From the NCBI GenBank assembly GCA_009937445.1, contig JAACFM010000003.1:1-64000 (forward strand): 64,000 nt of DNA, read 5' to 3'. Made by a program: the position numbers and the translations under genes. Positions 26,882 to 37,010 of the stretch are shown here, piece by piece (positions within the stretch are counted from its first letter, which is position 1; each line of letters starts with the position of its first letter). Below the pieces are notes generated by a model. It did no database searches. It saw nothing but the letters and a program-made list of their open reading frames with translations, and had not been told where the DNA came from. The DNA comes from Gammaproteobacteria bacterium. GTDB taxonomy: Bacteria; Pseudomonadota; Gammaproteobacteria; Steroidobacterales; Woeseiaceae.

Positions 26882-27894
26882 TCGCGTTCCAATTGCTCAA
26901 ATTGAGAGCTTGATTTATCTTCGATGCCGCGGTCCGTTCTTACCAGAAAATACGCGGCAATACGCAGTTTTTCTGCGAGGGCCAGACCTTCCTCCGGTCC
27001 CAGTACCAGAAACGCCGTCGCCACTGCATCGGCATACGCGGTTTGTTTGCTAACGACAGTAACCCCGGTCAATTTGTGGTTTACCGGGTAACCGGTTCGC
27101 GGGTCGATAGTATGTGAGTAACGGCGTCCGTCCTCTTCAAAAAAATTTCGATAGTCACCGGATGTTGCCACAGACGTGTCGGATAACTCTACAATTTCGT
27201 GTGCCATCTCATTGTTTAAAAGAGGTTTTTCGATCGCTATCGAGAACCTTTTCCGGGCCGCATTATGCCCCTTAAGTCGCAGTTCTCCACCAATTTCGAT
27301 CAGGTAGTTGTGCAGATTCTGCGCGTCGAGCAGTGTCGAGATCAGGTCAACCGCGTAGCCCTTTGCCCAGCCCGACAGGTCGACGTAGATGTTTGCAGAC
27401 GACTTTCGCATGACGCTGTTATCGCAGTCTGTTTCCAGTTTCTGGTATCCAACATATGCTTTCGCCGCAGCAATTTCTTCCGCCGTCGGTAATTCGCTTT
27501 CCCGATTCTGTGGACCAAATCCCCACAGGTTAACCAGCGGTCCCACCGTGATATCGAACGCGCCCTGGGTCATTAAGCTGATGTCGTTAGCTGCCGAGAC
27601 CATGCCGCAAAATTCCGGCAGGACCCGAACCCAATCGGTCGATGATTCAGCATTGAAGCGGGACAACTCCGAATCACTGCGATACGTCGATGCGAGCTTG
27701 TCCACATGATCGAGTCTGTCCTCGATGAGGACTTGCAACGATTCGAAGTCAATACCATCGGGCGGCGCGACCAAAGTGATGTTGTACGTCGTACCAAGCG
27801 CGCTGCCGGTCAGGTCGTAAGCCGGCAACAGATTGTTGTCGCTGCAGGCCGCGCCAAGAAAAATCGCGACGTATAGGAAGTGACGGGCGCGCAT
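26878..27894 (-). CDS. apbE: FAD:protein FMN transferase ApbE, lipoprotein
   Basis: This 338-residue protein has a lipoprotein signal (FLGAACSD, Cys17) and the ApbE/DUF375 motifs: STYRSDSELSRFN, GAFDITVGPLVNLWGFG, YVDLSGWAKGYAVD, IEIGGELRLKG, SGDYRNFF, and the Mg-binding HTIDPRTGYPV with a later TAYADAVATAFLVLG. ApbE attaches FMN to the Thr of SGAT sequences, here in NqrB and NqrC encoded upstream. It is lipid-anchored on the periplasmic face. It follows nqrF by 2 bp. Confidence 0.93.
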   Translation of the reverse strand: MRARHFLYVAIFLGAACSDNNLLPAYDLTGSALGTTYNITLVAPPDGIDFESLQVLIEDRLDHVDKLASTYRSDSELSRFNAESSTDWVRVLPEFCGMVSAANDISLMTQGAFDITVGPLVNLWGFGPQNRESELPTAEEIAAAKAYVGYQKLETDCDNSVMRKSSANIYVDLSGWAKGYAVDLISTLLDAQNLHNYLIEIGGELRLKGHNAARKRFSIAIEKPLLNNEMAHEIVELSDTSVATSGDYRNFFEEDGRRYSHTIDPRTGYPVNHKLTGVTVVSKQTAYADAVATAFLVLGPEEGLALAEKLRIAAYFLVRTDRGIEDKSSSQFEQLERE

Positions 27895-27896
27895 GA

Positions 27897-29141
27897 TTAG
27901 CCGCCGAAATCATCGAGCAGAATATTTTCTTCTTGAACTCCGAGGCTGTCGAGCATTTTGATCACAGCGCTGTTCATCATCGGCGGACCGCATAAATAAT
28001 ACTCACAGTCCTCAGGGGCAGGGTGGTCTGCCAAATACTCATCGAGCAGCACTTTGTGAATAAACCCGACGTAGCCAGTCCAGTTGTCTTCAGGCAACGG
28101 TTCGGACATTGCGAGGTTCCATTTGAAGTTGTCGTTGTCCGCTGCGAGTTGGTCAAATTCATCATCGTAGAAGACTTCCTTCAAGCTGCGTGCACCGTAC
28201 CAGAAGGACATTTTTCGTTTGCTGTGTCGACGAAGCAGTTGATCGAATATGTGGGAACGCATAGGTGCCATGCCAGCGCCGCCACCGATGAAGACCATTT
28301 CGTTATCGGTTTCCTTGGCGAAAAATTCGCCGTAAGGACCGGACACGATAACCTTGTCTCCGGGCTTCAGGTTGAAGATAAATGAGGACATGACTCCAGG
28401 GGGGATAGAATCATCGGCCCCCGGTGGCGGCGTGGCAATTCTGACGTTCAGTTTGATGACATCTTTTTCCAACGGAAAACTGGCCATTGAGTAGGCGCGA
28501 GACTCGGGTTTCTTTACGTGCGATTCGTAACGCCATAACTTGAAGCGGTCCCACTCCTCGCGGAATTCCTCTTCAATATCAAAGTCTGTGAACTTCAGAT
28601 CGTGCGGAGGGCAATCGATCTGAATATAGCCGCCGGCACGAAAATCGAGTTCTTCGCCATCCGGCAATGCCAGAACCAGCTCCTTGATGAAACTTGCGAC
28701 GTTGCGATTCGACTTTACGGTGCATTCGTATTGTTTCACACCAAACACTTCGTCCGGCACCTGCACCTGCATATCCTGCTTTACGGCAACCTGGCAGGAC
28801 AAGCGATAATGTTCGGCGGCCTCGCGTTTATTCAGCAACGAGGTTTCCGTCGCCAGGATCGCACCACCGCCCGAAATGACTCGAACACGACACTGTCCGC
28901 AGGTACCACCGCCACCACAGGCGGATGGCACGAACAGGTTGGCGTCCGCCAAACCCTGCATGAGTTTTCCACCGACCGGGATCTTCAACTCCATTTCGTC
29001 ATTTACCGTGACGGAAACAGAGCCGCTGGCGACCAGCTTTGAGCGAGCCAACAGAATGACGAAAACCAGTATTAGGATAATGCTTGTAAACAGTCCTACG
29101 CCGAGCATTACCTCGAGTATGACACCGCTGTCGATGCTCAC
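27897..29141 (-). CDS. nqrF: Na+-translocating NADH:quinone reductase subunit F
   Basis: This 414-residue protein has an N-terminal membrane helix (residues 8-30), a [2Fe-2S] ferredoxin domain with the cysteines of [14 protein letters not shown] and a fourth in RLSCQV, then an FAD domain (RAYSMASFP) and an NADH-binding domain ([19 protein letters not shown]). NqrF takes electrons from NADH into the complex. The start overlaps nqrE by 4 bp. Confidence 0.96.
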   Translation of the reverse strand: MSIDSGVILEVMLGVGLFTSIILILVFVILLARSKLVASGSVSVTVNDEMELKIPVGGKLMQGLADANLFVPSACGGGGTCGQCRVRVISGGGAILATETSLLNKREAAEHYRLSCQVAVKQDMQVQVPDEVFGVKQYECTVKSNRNVASFIKELVLALPDGEELDFRAGGYIQIDCPPHDLKFTDFDIEEEFREEWDRFKLWRYESHVKKPESRAYSMASFPLEKDVIKLNVRIATPPPGADDSIPPGVMSSFIFNLKPGDKVIVSGPYGEFFAKETDNEMVFIGGGAGMAPMRSHIFDQLLRRHSKRKMSFWYGARSLKEVFYDDEFDQLAADNDNFKWNLAMSEPLPEDNWTGYVGFIHKVLLDEYLADHPAPEDCEYYLCGPPMMNSAVIKMLDSLGVQEENILLDDFGG

Positions 29142-29746
29142 AGCTGTACTCCCGAGAATCCCATAAATCCAAGTGACATCAAGCCGACGATGATGAAGGT
29201 TATGCCGAGGCCCTGCAGGCCATTGGGTACGTCACTGTATTTGAGCTTTTCACGTATTCCGGCCAGGGCTATCAGGGCGATAGCCCAGCCCGCACCACTG
29301 CCCATTCCGTATACGACGCTTTCGCCAAGGTCGTAATGCCGCTCGACCATGAACAATGTGCCGCCAAGGATGGCGCAGTTAACGGTAATCAGTGGCAGGA
29401 AGATTCCGAGCGCGTTATACAGTTTGGGCACGTACCGATCCAGTGTCATTTCCAGGATTTGCACAAGCGCAGCGATTACACCGATGTAGCTGACCAGCCC
29501 GAGGAAGCTCAGATCAACATCAGGCAATCCGGCCCAGGCAAGTGCTCCGGGTGCCAGCAGGTAGGCGTACAGCAGGTGATTGACTGGCACAGTAATAGTC
29601 TGCACAGCAACAACAGCGATGCCCAGACCGATAGCGGTTTCGACGCGTTTCGAAACGGCAAGGAATGTGCACATGCCGAGGAAAAACGCGAGCGCCAGGT
29701 TCTCGACAAATGCGGCTTTGATAAATAAATTGACGTAGGTTTCCAT
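29138..29746 (-). CDS. nqrE: Na+-translocating NADH:quinone reductase subunit E
   Basis: This 202-residue protein with six hydrophobic helices starts [21 protein letters not shown], including the [16 protein letters not shown] motif whose Cys helps bind the intramembrane Fe centre with NqrD. A second conserved Cys lies in [10 protein letters not shown]. The start codon shares one base with the nqrD stop (TAATG). Length matches NqrE. Confidence 0.95.
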   Translation of the reverse strand: METYVNLFIKAAFVENLALAFFLGMCTFLAVSKRVETAIGLGIAVVAVQTITVPVNHLLYAYLLAPGALAWAGLPDVDLSFLGLVSYIGVIAALVQILEMTLDRYVPKLYNALGIFLPLITVNCAILGGTLFMVERHYDLGESVVYGMGSGAGWAIALIALAGIREKLKYSDVPNGLQGLGITFIIVGLMSLGFMGFSGVQL

Positions 29747-30405
29747 TAGTAAACGTCCGTCCGATGGACTTCATGAATTTGATATTCAGCCTGTTCCACT
29801 TGTTGCTTGCGCCAGGACCGAATGGCCCAAATCAGCAAGCCGATGATAAAGAACGCGCTGGGCGGTAAAAGCATCATTCCGTTTGCCGGGTACCAGCCGC
29901 CGTCTTGCGTCAGCGGGAGAATCGAGTATCCAAGAAGCGTTCCGGCGCCAAACAGCTCTCGCAAGGTTGCGACAGCTATCAGGATCAGGCTGTAGCCCAG
30001 ACCATTGCTGAGACCGTCAAGAAAACTCAGTCCGACCGGGTTTTTCATGGCGAATGCTTCTGCTCGACCGAGCACGATGCAATTGGTGATGATAAGGCCA
30101 ACAAACACTGACAACTGCTTGCTCGTCTCAAATGCATAGGCGCGCAATAGTTGATCGGTCAGAATAACCAGTGAAGCGATGATCGTCATATGAACAATGA
30201 TGCGAATGTTGTTCGGTATGCGATGCCGGATAAGGCTGATCGCCGCACAGGCCAGCGCCGTAACGCAAGTCAGCGCAACGCACATTAACAGTGCAGGCAG
30301 CAGGGAGGTTGTGACAGCAAGTGCCGAGCAGATTCCCAGCATCTGCAATGTGACCGGGTTGTTATCAATCAGCGGATCGATTACGACTTTACGCATCTCG
30401 CTCAT
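29746..30405 (-). CDS. nqrD: Na+-translocating NADH:quinone reductase subunit D
   Basis: This 219-residue protein with six membrane helices carries the conserved start [24 protein letters not shown] and [19 protein letters not shown], the helices whose Cys residues pair with those of NqrE at the Fe site. It overlaps nqrC by 4 bp and nqrE by 1 bp. Confidence 0.95.
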   Translation of the reverse strand: MSEMRKVVIDPLIDNNPVTLQMLGICSALAVTTSLLPALLMCVALTCVTALACAAISLIRHRIPNNIRIIVHMTIIASLVILTDQLLRAYAFETSKQLSVFVGLIITNCIVLGRAEAFAMKNPVGLSFLDGLSNGLGYSLILIAVATLRELFGAGTLLGYSILPLTQDGGWYPANGMMLLPPSAFFIIGLLIWAIRSWRKQQVEQAEYQIHEVHRTDVY

Positions 30406-31067
30406 CGGTATGTCTCCAGATAAGGACCGAAGCCTTCCGGTCCAATCCAGTGTTGTACGAGTTTGGTTACACCATTACCGGTGAGTGTCGCGCCGGACAG
30501 CCCATCGATTTGATACTGCAGATTGGCGTTTGTGCTATCACGCAGCGCAAACCCACGAACAACCTCAATGCGCGGCGTACTGTCATCACCGTAGAGTTGT
30601 TTTCCAACCCATAGATTTCGCCAGTCCGCTTTGTCAATCTGGTCGCCCAGTCCGGGTGTTTCTGCGTGTTCATAAAAGCGAATGCCTTTTACCGTATTGC
30701 CGTCCGGCGCCAGCGCCAGGTAACCGCGCATCGTCGACCAGAGTCCCGGACCGCTGATGGGTAAAATAATTTGCTTGATGGAATCGCCACTTTTCTCAAG
30801 ATAAATCTCGACGCTTTCGCCATTGGCAATCTCGACGGCATCGGGTTGAATGGTCGCAAACAACGCTGCGATGTCACCCTCCGGTTCCATCAGTCCGGCG
30901 ACCTCCAAAATGATGCGCTGTCGATATTCTTCCTGATTCTTGAGTTGCTTAGGCTTCAGTACGATGGCAGCACTGGCAACCAGAACAGAGCAAATCAGGC
31001 TCAGGCCAATCGCTATCGTCAGTGTGTTCGAGATACTGTCGCGGTCGAAGCTCTTATTGTCAGACAT
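30402..31067 (-). CDS. nqrC: Na+-translocating NADH:quinone reductase subunit C
   Basis: This 221-residue protein has one N-terminal membrane helix and a periplasmic FMN-binding domain. The flavinylation motif SGATLTGNG holds Thr194, to which ApbE attaches FMN. Shorter than the roughly 255-260 residues typical of Vibrio NqrC, with the loss in the periplasmic domain. It starts 8 bp inside nqrB. Confidence 0.94.
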   Translation of the reverse strand: MSDNKSFDRDSISNTLTIAIGLSLICSVLVASAAIVLKPKQLKNQEEYRQRIILEVAGLMEPEGDIAALFATIQPDAVEIANGESVEIYLEKSGDSIKQIILPISGPGLWSTMRGYLALAPDGNTVKGIRFYEHAETPGLGDQIDKADWRNLWVGKQLYGDDSTPRIEVVRGFALRDSTNANLQYQIDGLSGATLTGNGVTKLVQHWIGPEGFGPYLETYR

Positions 31068-32265
31068 GACGTTTTAGCCTCCGCTTTATATTTGCACGAA
31101 TGACAAAATGATCAATCACCGGTGCGAATATATTTGCAAATAGAATGGCCAGCATGATGCCTTCCGGAAATGCGGGGTTGATTACGCGAATCAACCAGGT
31201 CATGAACCCGATGAGCAGGCCAAATACCCACTTACCGGCATTCGTTTGTGCAGCGCTCACCGGATCGGTCGCCATGAAAACGGCACCAAAGGCAAAACCG
31301 CCGACCACGATATGCCAATGCCAGGGCATCGACATCATCGGGTTTGCACTCTCGCCGCTGAAAAGCAGTGACGGAATAATCAGTCCGGCGAAAACGGCAA
31401 CTATGATTCGCCACGATGCGATCCGTGTGAAAATCAGGAACGCGGCTCCAAACAAGCAAGCGAGTGCCGATGTTTCACCGATCGATCCCTGCATTTGTCC
31501 GAGAAACGCATTCGACCAGGTCAGTCCGCTGGCAACTATTCCGCTCATGCCGTCAATAGCGCTAACACCGAGTGCCGTTGCACCGCTGAAACCATCGACG
31601 GCTGTCCAGACCGCATCGCCAGAGATTTGGACCGGATATGCGAAGTACAGGAAGGCACGACCGACCAAAGCAGGATTCAGGAAGTTCTTGCCTGTACCGC
31701 CGAAGACTTCCTTGCCGATAACCACGCCGAAGCTGATTCCGATCGCAACCTGCCAGAGCGGTATTGTTGCGGGCAGTATCAGCGTGTACAGCATCGATGT
31801 GACGAAGAATCCTTCGTTGATCTCATGGTTTCTGACGCCGGCAAATATGACTTCCCATATGCCGCCGGCGGCCATTGTTACCGCGTAGATCGGCAGAAAA
31901 TACAAAAGCCCCTGCGCGAAACAGTCGTAAACACTTTGTGGGTCATAACCGGCGCCGAGCAGCGGCATAACCATCCCGCGCCACCCTTCGATACCGCTGA
32001 TGCCCATAGCGGCCATTGCGGTATTGGCCTGAAATCCAATATTCCACATACCCACCAACGCGCAGGGCGTTACTGCAAACACCACGATGATCATGACGCG
32101 TTTCAGGTCAAGGGCATCTCGGATGTGAGGTGATGTACGTGCAACGTCGGCTGGCGAGTAGAACAGCGTATCGACCATTTCGAAAAGCGCGTAAAACCGT
32201 TCCAGACGTCCGCCAGGTACAAACAGCGGCTCCATTCGGTCCAGGAATGAACGAAATCTTTTCAT
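31060..32265 (-). CDS. nqrB: Na+-translocating NADH:quinone reductase subunit B
   Basis: This 401-residue polytopic subunit has an N-terminal cytoplasmic stretch, about nine to ten helices, and the FMN attachment motif SGATALG near residue 230. It carries covalent FMN and riboflavin and forms the Na+ channel in the known structure. It shares one base with the nqrA stop (TAATG). Confidence 0.96.
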   Translation of the reverse strand: MKRFRSFLDRMEPLFVPGGRLERFYALFEMVDTLFYSPADVARTSPHIRDALDLKRVMIIVVFAVTPCALVGMWNIGFQANTAMAAMGISGIEGWRGMVMPLLGAGYDPQSVYDCFAQGLLYFLPIYAVTMAAGGIWEVIFAGVRNHEINEGFFVTSMLYTLILPATIPLWQVAIGISFGVVIGKEVFGGTGKNFLNPALVGRAFLYFAYPVQISGDAVWTAVDGFSGATALGVSAIDGMSGIVASGLTWSNAFLGQMQGSIGETSALACLFGAAFLIFTRIASWRIIVAVFAGLIIPSLLFSGESANPMMSMPWHWHIVVGGFAFGAVFMATDPVSAAQTNAGKWVFGLLIGFMTWLIRVINPAFPEGIMLAILFANIFAPVIDHFVIRANIKRRLKRHV

Positions 32266-33611
32266 TAGCCGTTGACCTCGATCTCTCTTAGGTTTTTACG
32301 GAGATGGACCCCGTACTGATACTTGCCATTGCAAACGAACGAACATAAAGCGAGGTCTTCTTCGTCCAGTTCCAGGCAACCGAGATCGCGTGCTGTATCT
32401 GTGTCGCGAACCAGCAGCGCCTTGAGCAGTGGGGTTGGGAGGAGGTCGAGCGGCATTACCTGCTCAAAGCTCCCAATGGATACCATCGCTCGTGGACTGC
32501 CGTTCTGCGTCGTGGTCAATGGATACTTGCTGGAGCCAAACAGGTTGCCGACGAACGCACGTGTGAACGAAAACTTGCCGACGCCAGGCCGCATGAAGGA
32601 CAAGAATTCGCGTTGACTACCTTCTGGCAATACAGTGATTTGGCTGTCGTAACGCCCGAGCCACACGGCCCACCCGGAGGCTCGATGGCCGCTGAGTACC
32701 GATCCTGACACGACCCGAACGGAGGCGCCTTCTATTTCCCCGGCAACCAGTTCTGCGATATTTGCGCCCAGACGCGTGGTCATCAGGCGAGGTGTTGCAA
32801 CGGCGGGTCCGCCAAGTGCGACGACTCGTTCGACCGGTAAACGGCCTGTCTCGAACAGTTTGCCGATCGCAATAACATCCTGATAACCGATGCTCCAGAC
32901 GACCCGGTCTTCGTTGACAGGATAAAGGAAGTGAATATGGGTACCCGCAAGCCCGGCAGGGTGAGGTCCGGTAAATTGGCTGGACTGCAGTTTGCCATTA
33001 TCCGGGCAGGGGATTCTGCTGTCAGCTGCCGTGCACAGATGCACGGTGCCTGCGGTCAGTCGGGAGATGATGTCCAGACCCTGGGCGAAGGCATCGCTTT
33101 CGCGCGCCACAATGACCTCGGGATCTGCAGCCAGCGGATTGGTGTCTATCGCTGTGACAAAAATCGCGGCCGCCTTGTCGTCAGGCCCCGGAATCTTGCT
33201 GAATGGCCGGGTACGAAAAGCAGTCCACAGTCCTGAAGCCAGCAGGTTCTGACGTGCGTCCTGTTCGCTGATGTTTTGCCATTCATCTTTCGAATAGCTT
33301 GCGAAATGCTCTTCTTCGTCGCCTTCAAGCGCCACAACGACGGATTGCAGTACACGCCGTTCGCCACGGTTGATGGCCTTTACAATGCCGCTTCCCGGCG
33401 ACGTAAACTGCACGCCCGGATTCTGTTTGTCTTTGAATAGTGGCTGGCCCAGCTTTACTTTATCGCCTACGGCGACAAGCATTCCTGGTTTCAGATCGAC
33501 TGTGTCGGGCCCCAGCAGTGCAACAGAGCTGACGCTGGCGCCAGCCGATATTTCCTGCACAGGGGATCCCTCGAGCGGGATATCAAGCCCTTTTTTAATT
33601 TTAAAATACAA
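32265..33611 (-). CDS. nqrA: Na+-translocating NADH:quinone reductase subunit A
   Basis: This soluble subunit has 448 residues when started at TTG 33611, giving [15 protein letters not shown], which aligns with the usual MIKIKKGLDLP start and length (about 446). The frame is open to 33650, but that would add 13 residues inside the menA-like gene. It lies against NqrB on the cytoplasmic face near the quinone site. The TTG start overlaps the 3' end of the prenyltransferase gene by 11 bp, so translation is probably coupled. Confidence 0.93.
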   Translation of the reverse strand: MYFKIKKGLDIPLEGSPVQEISAGASVSSVALLGPDTVDLKPGMLVAVGDKVKLGQPLFKDKQNPGVQFTSPGSGIVKAINRGERRVLQSVVVALEGDEEEHFASYSKDEWQNISEQDARQNLLASGLWTAFRTRPFSKIPGPDDKAAAIFVTAIDTNPLAADPEVIVARESDAFAQGLDIISRLTAGTVHLCTAADSRIPCPDNGKLQSSQFTGPHPAGLAGTHIHFLYPVNEDRVVWSIGYQDVIAIGKLFETGRLPVERVVALGGPAVATPRLMTTRLGANIAELVAGEIEGASVRVVSGSVLSGHRASGWAVWLGRYDSQITVLPEGSQREFLSFMRPGVGKFSFTRAFVGNLFGSSKYPLTTTQNGSPRAMVSIGSFEQVMPLDLLPTPLLKALLVRDTDTARDLGCLELDEEDLALCSFVCNGKYQYGVHLRKNLREIEVNG

Positions 33612-34581
33612 TGTTGTACACCATGCATCCAGCAAGCCAGATGCAACCAATTGTGTGAATACCTAACGTAGATTCAATGGCTTGCGTCATAGAACTTCTG
33701 TCCGCGACGCCACCCCGTATAGAAGCCGCAGCTCGCCAGGCAAGTACCAGCAAGGCGAGCGGTACGAGCGGGGCCAGCATTGGCAGCATTTTTTGGATGG
33801 TCATGTAAATGATGACAATGACCGCTGAACTCTGCAGGACGAAGTACAGCCGTGACGTTCCCGCTAATCCCAGGCGCACCGGCAACGTGTTCTTACCCGT
33901 TGCTCCATCAGCCTTCATATCGGGGACTTCGTTGATCAGCAGAATAGCGCCTACCCAGACGCTAACGGGCAATGAGAACAGCACCAGCGCTGTATCAATC
34001 GACGCACCTTGTAGCCAGGCAGCGCCGGTTACCGGGAGAACACCGAAAGCCACAGCGACCGCTGTTTCACCGATTCCCAGGGAGCTGAGTTTTACAGGCC
34101 CCAGTGAATACAACACGCCAAGCGTTACACCAGCGAGTCCGAACAACAGGACTGCCGGGCCTTTTTCGAGAGTCAGAAGAACGCCCAACAGGGCGGTGAA
34201 GGCCAGTAGACCAACGCCCAGTTTCGCCATGCGGGACTGGCTGAGTATTCCCATCTGGATAAAACGGGAACCGCCTGTGTACGGGTAGATGCGTTGCTCA
34301 TTAATCTGATCGGTTCCGATTGTTTCGTCACCAACGTCGTTCAGGACATTACTTGCGGCGTGTACGCATACCGTTGCGACCAGAGCAAGAGTAAAAACAT
34401 ATGCATCAAAGGCGCCAGCGACGTGGGCGCCAAATGCAGTGCCTGCAATTACGGGCAAAACAGAGGCCGGAAAGAATTTTGGACGCGTTGCGTGAAAAAA
34501 TCGTTTTATTGAGCGCGCGCCGGAGTCCCCGGCAAATTCGTCGGGTGCTGGGTTTATTGGTTGAATGGATTCCTGAGACAT
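33601..34581 (-). CDS. menA: UbiA-family prenyltransferase, MenA-like
   Basis: This 326-residue membrane protein (eight to nine helices) has the first Asp-rich prenyl-diphosphate motif NVLNDVGDETIGTD followed by YPYTGGSRFIQMG, and the second near EVPDMKADGATGKNTLP. The set, with its YTGGS extension, resembles 1,4-dihydroxy-2-naphthoate prenyltransferase (MenA), the last-but-one step of menaquinone synthesis, more than UbiA. ATG 34581 was chosen from homology; ATG 34608 is possible. Heading the nqr transcript, it suggests the quinone used by NQR, FrdC and the cytochromes is menaquinone. Confidence 0.8.
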   Translation of the reverse strand: MSQESIQPINPAPDEFAGDSGARSIKRFFHATRPKFFPASVLPVIAGTAFGAHVAGAFDAYVFTLALVATVCVHAASNVLNDVGDETIGTDQINEQRIYPYTGGSRFIQMGILSQSRMAKLGVGLLAFTALLGVLLTLEKGPAVLLFGLAGVTLGVLYSLGPVKLSSLGIGETAVAVAFGVLPVTGAAWLQGASIDTALVLFSLPVSVWVGAILLINEVPDMKADGATGKNTLPVRLGLAGTSRLYFVLQSSAVIVIIYMTIQKMLPMLAPLVPLALLVLAWRAAASIRGGVADRSSMTQAIESTLGIHTIGCIWLAGCMVYNIVF

Positions 34582-34784
34582 TTTTGTGTTCCGTAACTGC
34601 GGGGTCATTTATACCGATATTAACAGGCATAAATATACGCGCTAACCGAATGTTAAATTAGGGATTTGCCGTGGGAGCTTGTAGTCACCTGCAAAGCCAA
34701 TGGTAAAAACCGAAAGCGCGCAGGTTACTTGCTTAGCAAATTGGATGCAATTGACGTTAATTTAGATGAAGGACGATAAACCTT

Positions 34785-36953
34785 ATGAGAGTCAGTAGCT
34801 TATTAATAGTGTTTCTGTCGTGTGCAGTGCTCGTAGCGTGCACAAATACAGACAATGAGAAGCCGACGGCCACCAATGAGATAGCCGATGAGATAGCCGA
34901 TGAGATAGCGGTTACCGATGCAGAGCTGGTTGGAAACCCTTTTATGGAGGAATGGGATACCCCGTACGGAGTGCCGCCGTTCGCGAAAATCGAAGATGCA
35001 CATTACCTGCCGGCGATAAAGAAAGGCATTCTCGAAAAGCGGGCAGAAATTGCTGCAATTATTGAGAATCCGGAAGCGCCGAGTTTTGATAACACAATAC
35101 TGGCAATGCAAAAGGCCGGAAGTTTGCTGAACAAGGTGAACAGCACTTTCTCCAATATTACCGGAACGGAGCTGAACGACACGCTCCAGGATCTGGATAC
35201 CAGGATTTCACCGCTGTTGTCACGCGAGAATGATGCGATAAATTTCAGCGAAGCATTGTTCAAGCGGGTCCAGACTGTCTATGCCCAAAAGGGTCAGCTC
35301 GAGCTGAATGAGCAGGACGCGCGCCTGCTCGAATTGACACATCGTAACTTTATTCGTTCGGGTGCAGCGCTACCGCAGAACGTAAAACAGCAGATTACCG
35401 AGATAAACGCCGAAATATCGAGTATCACAACGCAGTTCGGGCTCAATCTCCTGGCGGCGACAAAAGGCTTTAAGCTGGAAATCACGGATGCAGCACAAAC
35501 CGCCGGACTGAGCGACGCTTTCAAGTCATCCATTTGGAATGCAGAAGCAGGCGCCTGGGTGGTCGGCCTGAACCGCTCGTCATACGAAACGTTTATGACA
35601 GAGTCAGCCGTTCGTACATTGCGTGAACAACTGTTCAATGGTTACCGCCTGCGTGCGTCATCCGGCGATATCGACAATGGCCCGCTGGCGATTCGAGTGG
35701 CTCAGCTGCGCGCGCAACGTGCGGAATTGATGGGCTATAAATCGCATGCCCATTACCAACTCGAAACTCGTATGGCAAAGACGCCCCTGTGGGCCGAGGA
35801 CTTTTTGCTAAGAGTCTGGCGTCCGGCTCTTGCCCGCGCGAAAACAGAACTCGTCGATATGCAGGCGATGGCTGGTGACGAATTCAAAATGGCTGGACAC
35901 GACTGGTGGCACTATGCCGAAAAAGTCAGGAAAGCGCGTTACGACCTCGACGAGAACGAGCTCAAGCCGTATTTCGAGCTGAGTGCAGTCCGTGCCGGTG
36001 CATTCGGCATGGCAAACCGTTTGTTCGGTGTAACGTTCGAGCCGGTTGATGTCGTCGGCTGGAATCCTGTCGTTACCTCATACGACGTGAAAGATGAAGA
36101 CGGCAGTCATCTTGGCCTGTTAATGCTGGATATGTATGCGCGTGATTCGAAGCGTGGCGGTGCTTGGATGAGTGGCTATCGTGCAGCGTCCAATATGGAC
36201 GGCGAACTTATTCGACCCATAGTGACCAACAATTTGAATCTTTCCATACCGCCGGACGGTGAGCCGACATTGATGCGGTTCTCCGAAGTTACAACGCTGT
36301 TCCATGAGCTCGGACACGGGTTGCATGGGCTTCTGACGCAGATGAATTACCCGGAATTCTCAGGTGTGGATGGTCCGCTCGACTACACGGAATTCCCGGC
36401 GCAGATTCTGGAGCACTGGGCAGCCGAACCGGAGATGCTGGCTATTTTTGCACGCCATTTCGAGTCCGGTGAAGTTATTCCGCAAGAGCTTGTGGAACGC
36501 ATGCTCGTCGCCGCAAATTTCAATAATGGGTTCGCTACGACAGAATATATCGCAGCGTCGCTACTCGATTTGCGTTGGCACAGCTTGACGTTGGAAGAAG
36601 CTAACCAGCTCAGCGATGCGCAGGCGTTTGAGAATGAAGTACTCAATGGCTACGGGCTGATCGATGAGATCGAACCACGCTATCGTTCTCAATATTTTTC
36701 TCACATTTTTGCGGGCGGTTACTCGGCTGGTTATTACGCGTACCTGTGGTCGGAAATTCTTGATGCCGATGGTTTTGCGGCGTTCAAGCAAGCCGAGAAT
36801 ATTTTCGATCCTGAGACTGCCGCTCGATTGAAGAAGTGGGTGTATCAGGCCGGCGGATTGCGAGAAGCAGATGAGTTGTATCGCAACTTCCGTGGACAGG
36901 ACCCGAGCATCGAACCATTGTTGGAAGGCCGTGGATTCGACGTTACTGAATAA
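34785..36953 (+). CDS. dcp: M3-family peptidyl-dipeptidase Dcp, lipoprotein
   Basis: This 722-residue protein has a lipoprotein signal (AVLVACTNTD, Cys19) and the M3 zinc motif HELGH (H507, E508, H511) inside TLFHELGHGLHGLLTQ; the third ligand Glu is expected in the following YTEFPAQILEHW helix. Residues from FMEEWDTPYGVPPFAKI onward follow the Dcp/OpdA family. It removes C-terminal dipeptides and here would act in the periplasm. A three-copy IADE repeat lies just after the lipid anchor. It is divergent from menA, 203 bp apart. Confidence 0.93.
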   Translation: MRVSSLLIVFLSCAVLVACTNTDNEKPTATNEIADEIADEIAVTDAELVGNPFMEEWDTPYGVPPFAKIEDAHYLPAIKKGILEKRAEIAAIIENPEAPSFDNTILAMQKAGSLLNKVNSTFSNITGTELNDTLQDLDTRISPLLSRENDAINFSEALFKRVQTVYAQKGQLELNEQDARLLELTHRNFIRSGAALPQNVKQQITEINAEISSITTQFGLNLLAATKGFKLEITDAAQTAGLSDAFKSSIWNAEAGAWVVGLNRSSYETFMTESAVRTLREQLFNGYRLRASSGDIDNGPLAIRVAQLRAQRAELMGYKSHAHYQLETRMAKTPLWAEDFLLRVWRPALARAKTELVDMQAMAGDEFKMAGHDWWHYAEKVRKARYDLDENELKPYFELSAVRAGAFGMANRLFGVTFEPVDVVGWNPVVTSYDVKDEDGSHLGLLMLDMYARDSKRGGAWMSGYRAASNMDGELIRPIVTNNLNLSIPPDGEPTLMRFSEVTTLFHELGHGLHGLLTQMNYPEFSGVDGPLDYTEFPAQILEHWAAEPEMLAIFARHFESGEVIPQELVERMLVAANFNNGFATTEYIAASLLDLRWHSLTLEEANQLSDAQAFENEVLNGYGLIDEIEPRYRSQYFSHIFAGGYSAGYYAYLWSEILDADGFAAFKQAENIFDPETAARLKKWVYQAGGLREADELYRNFRGQDPSIEPLLEGRGFDVTE
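34876..34911 (+). repeat. three tandem copies of a 12-bp unit within dcp
   Basis: ATGAGATAGCCG occurs at 34876-34887 and 34888-34899, with a third copy at 34900-34911 differing at one position. It encodes a repeating Glu-Ile-Ala-Asp in the linker behind the lipidated Cys. Units are in frame, so slipped-strand changes would lengthen or shorten the linker without breaking the gene. Confidence 0.85.
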
Positions 36954-36968
36954 CCCGCTCAAGGCCGG

Positions 36969-37004
36969 GCCCGGCAGTACGACGAACTGTCTGTACTGCC
37001 GGGC
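36969..37004. terminator. bidirectional hairpin between dcp and the MDR oxidoreductase gene
   Basis: A perfect 12-bp stem, GCCCGGCAGTAC at 36969-36980 with GTACTGCCGGGC at 36993-37004, encloses a 12-nt loop between two convergent stops (36953 and 37011). There is no T tract on either side, so it may act as an RNA 3'-end stabiliser or a weak terminator. Confidence 0.6.
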
Positions 37005-37010
37005 AGGGTA

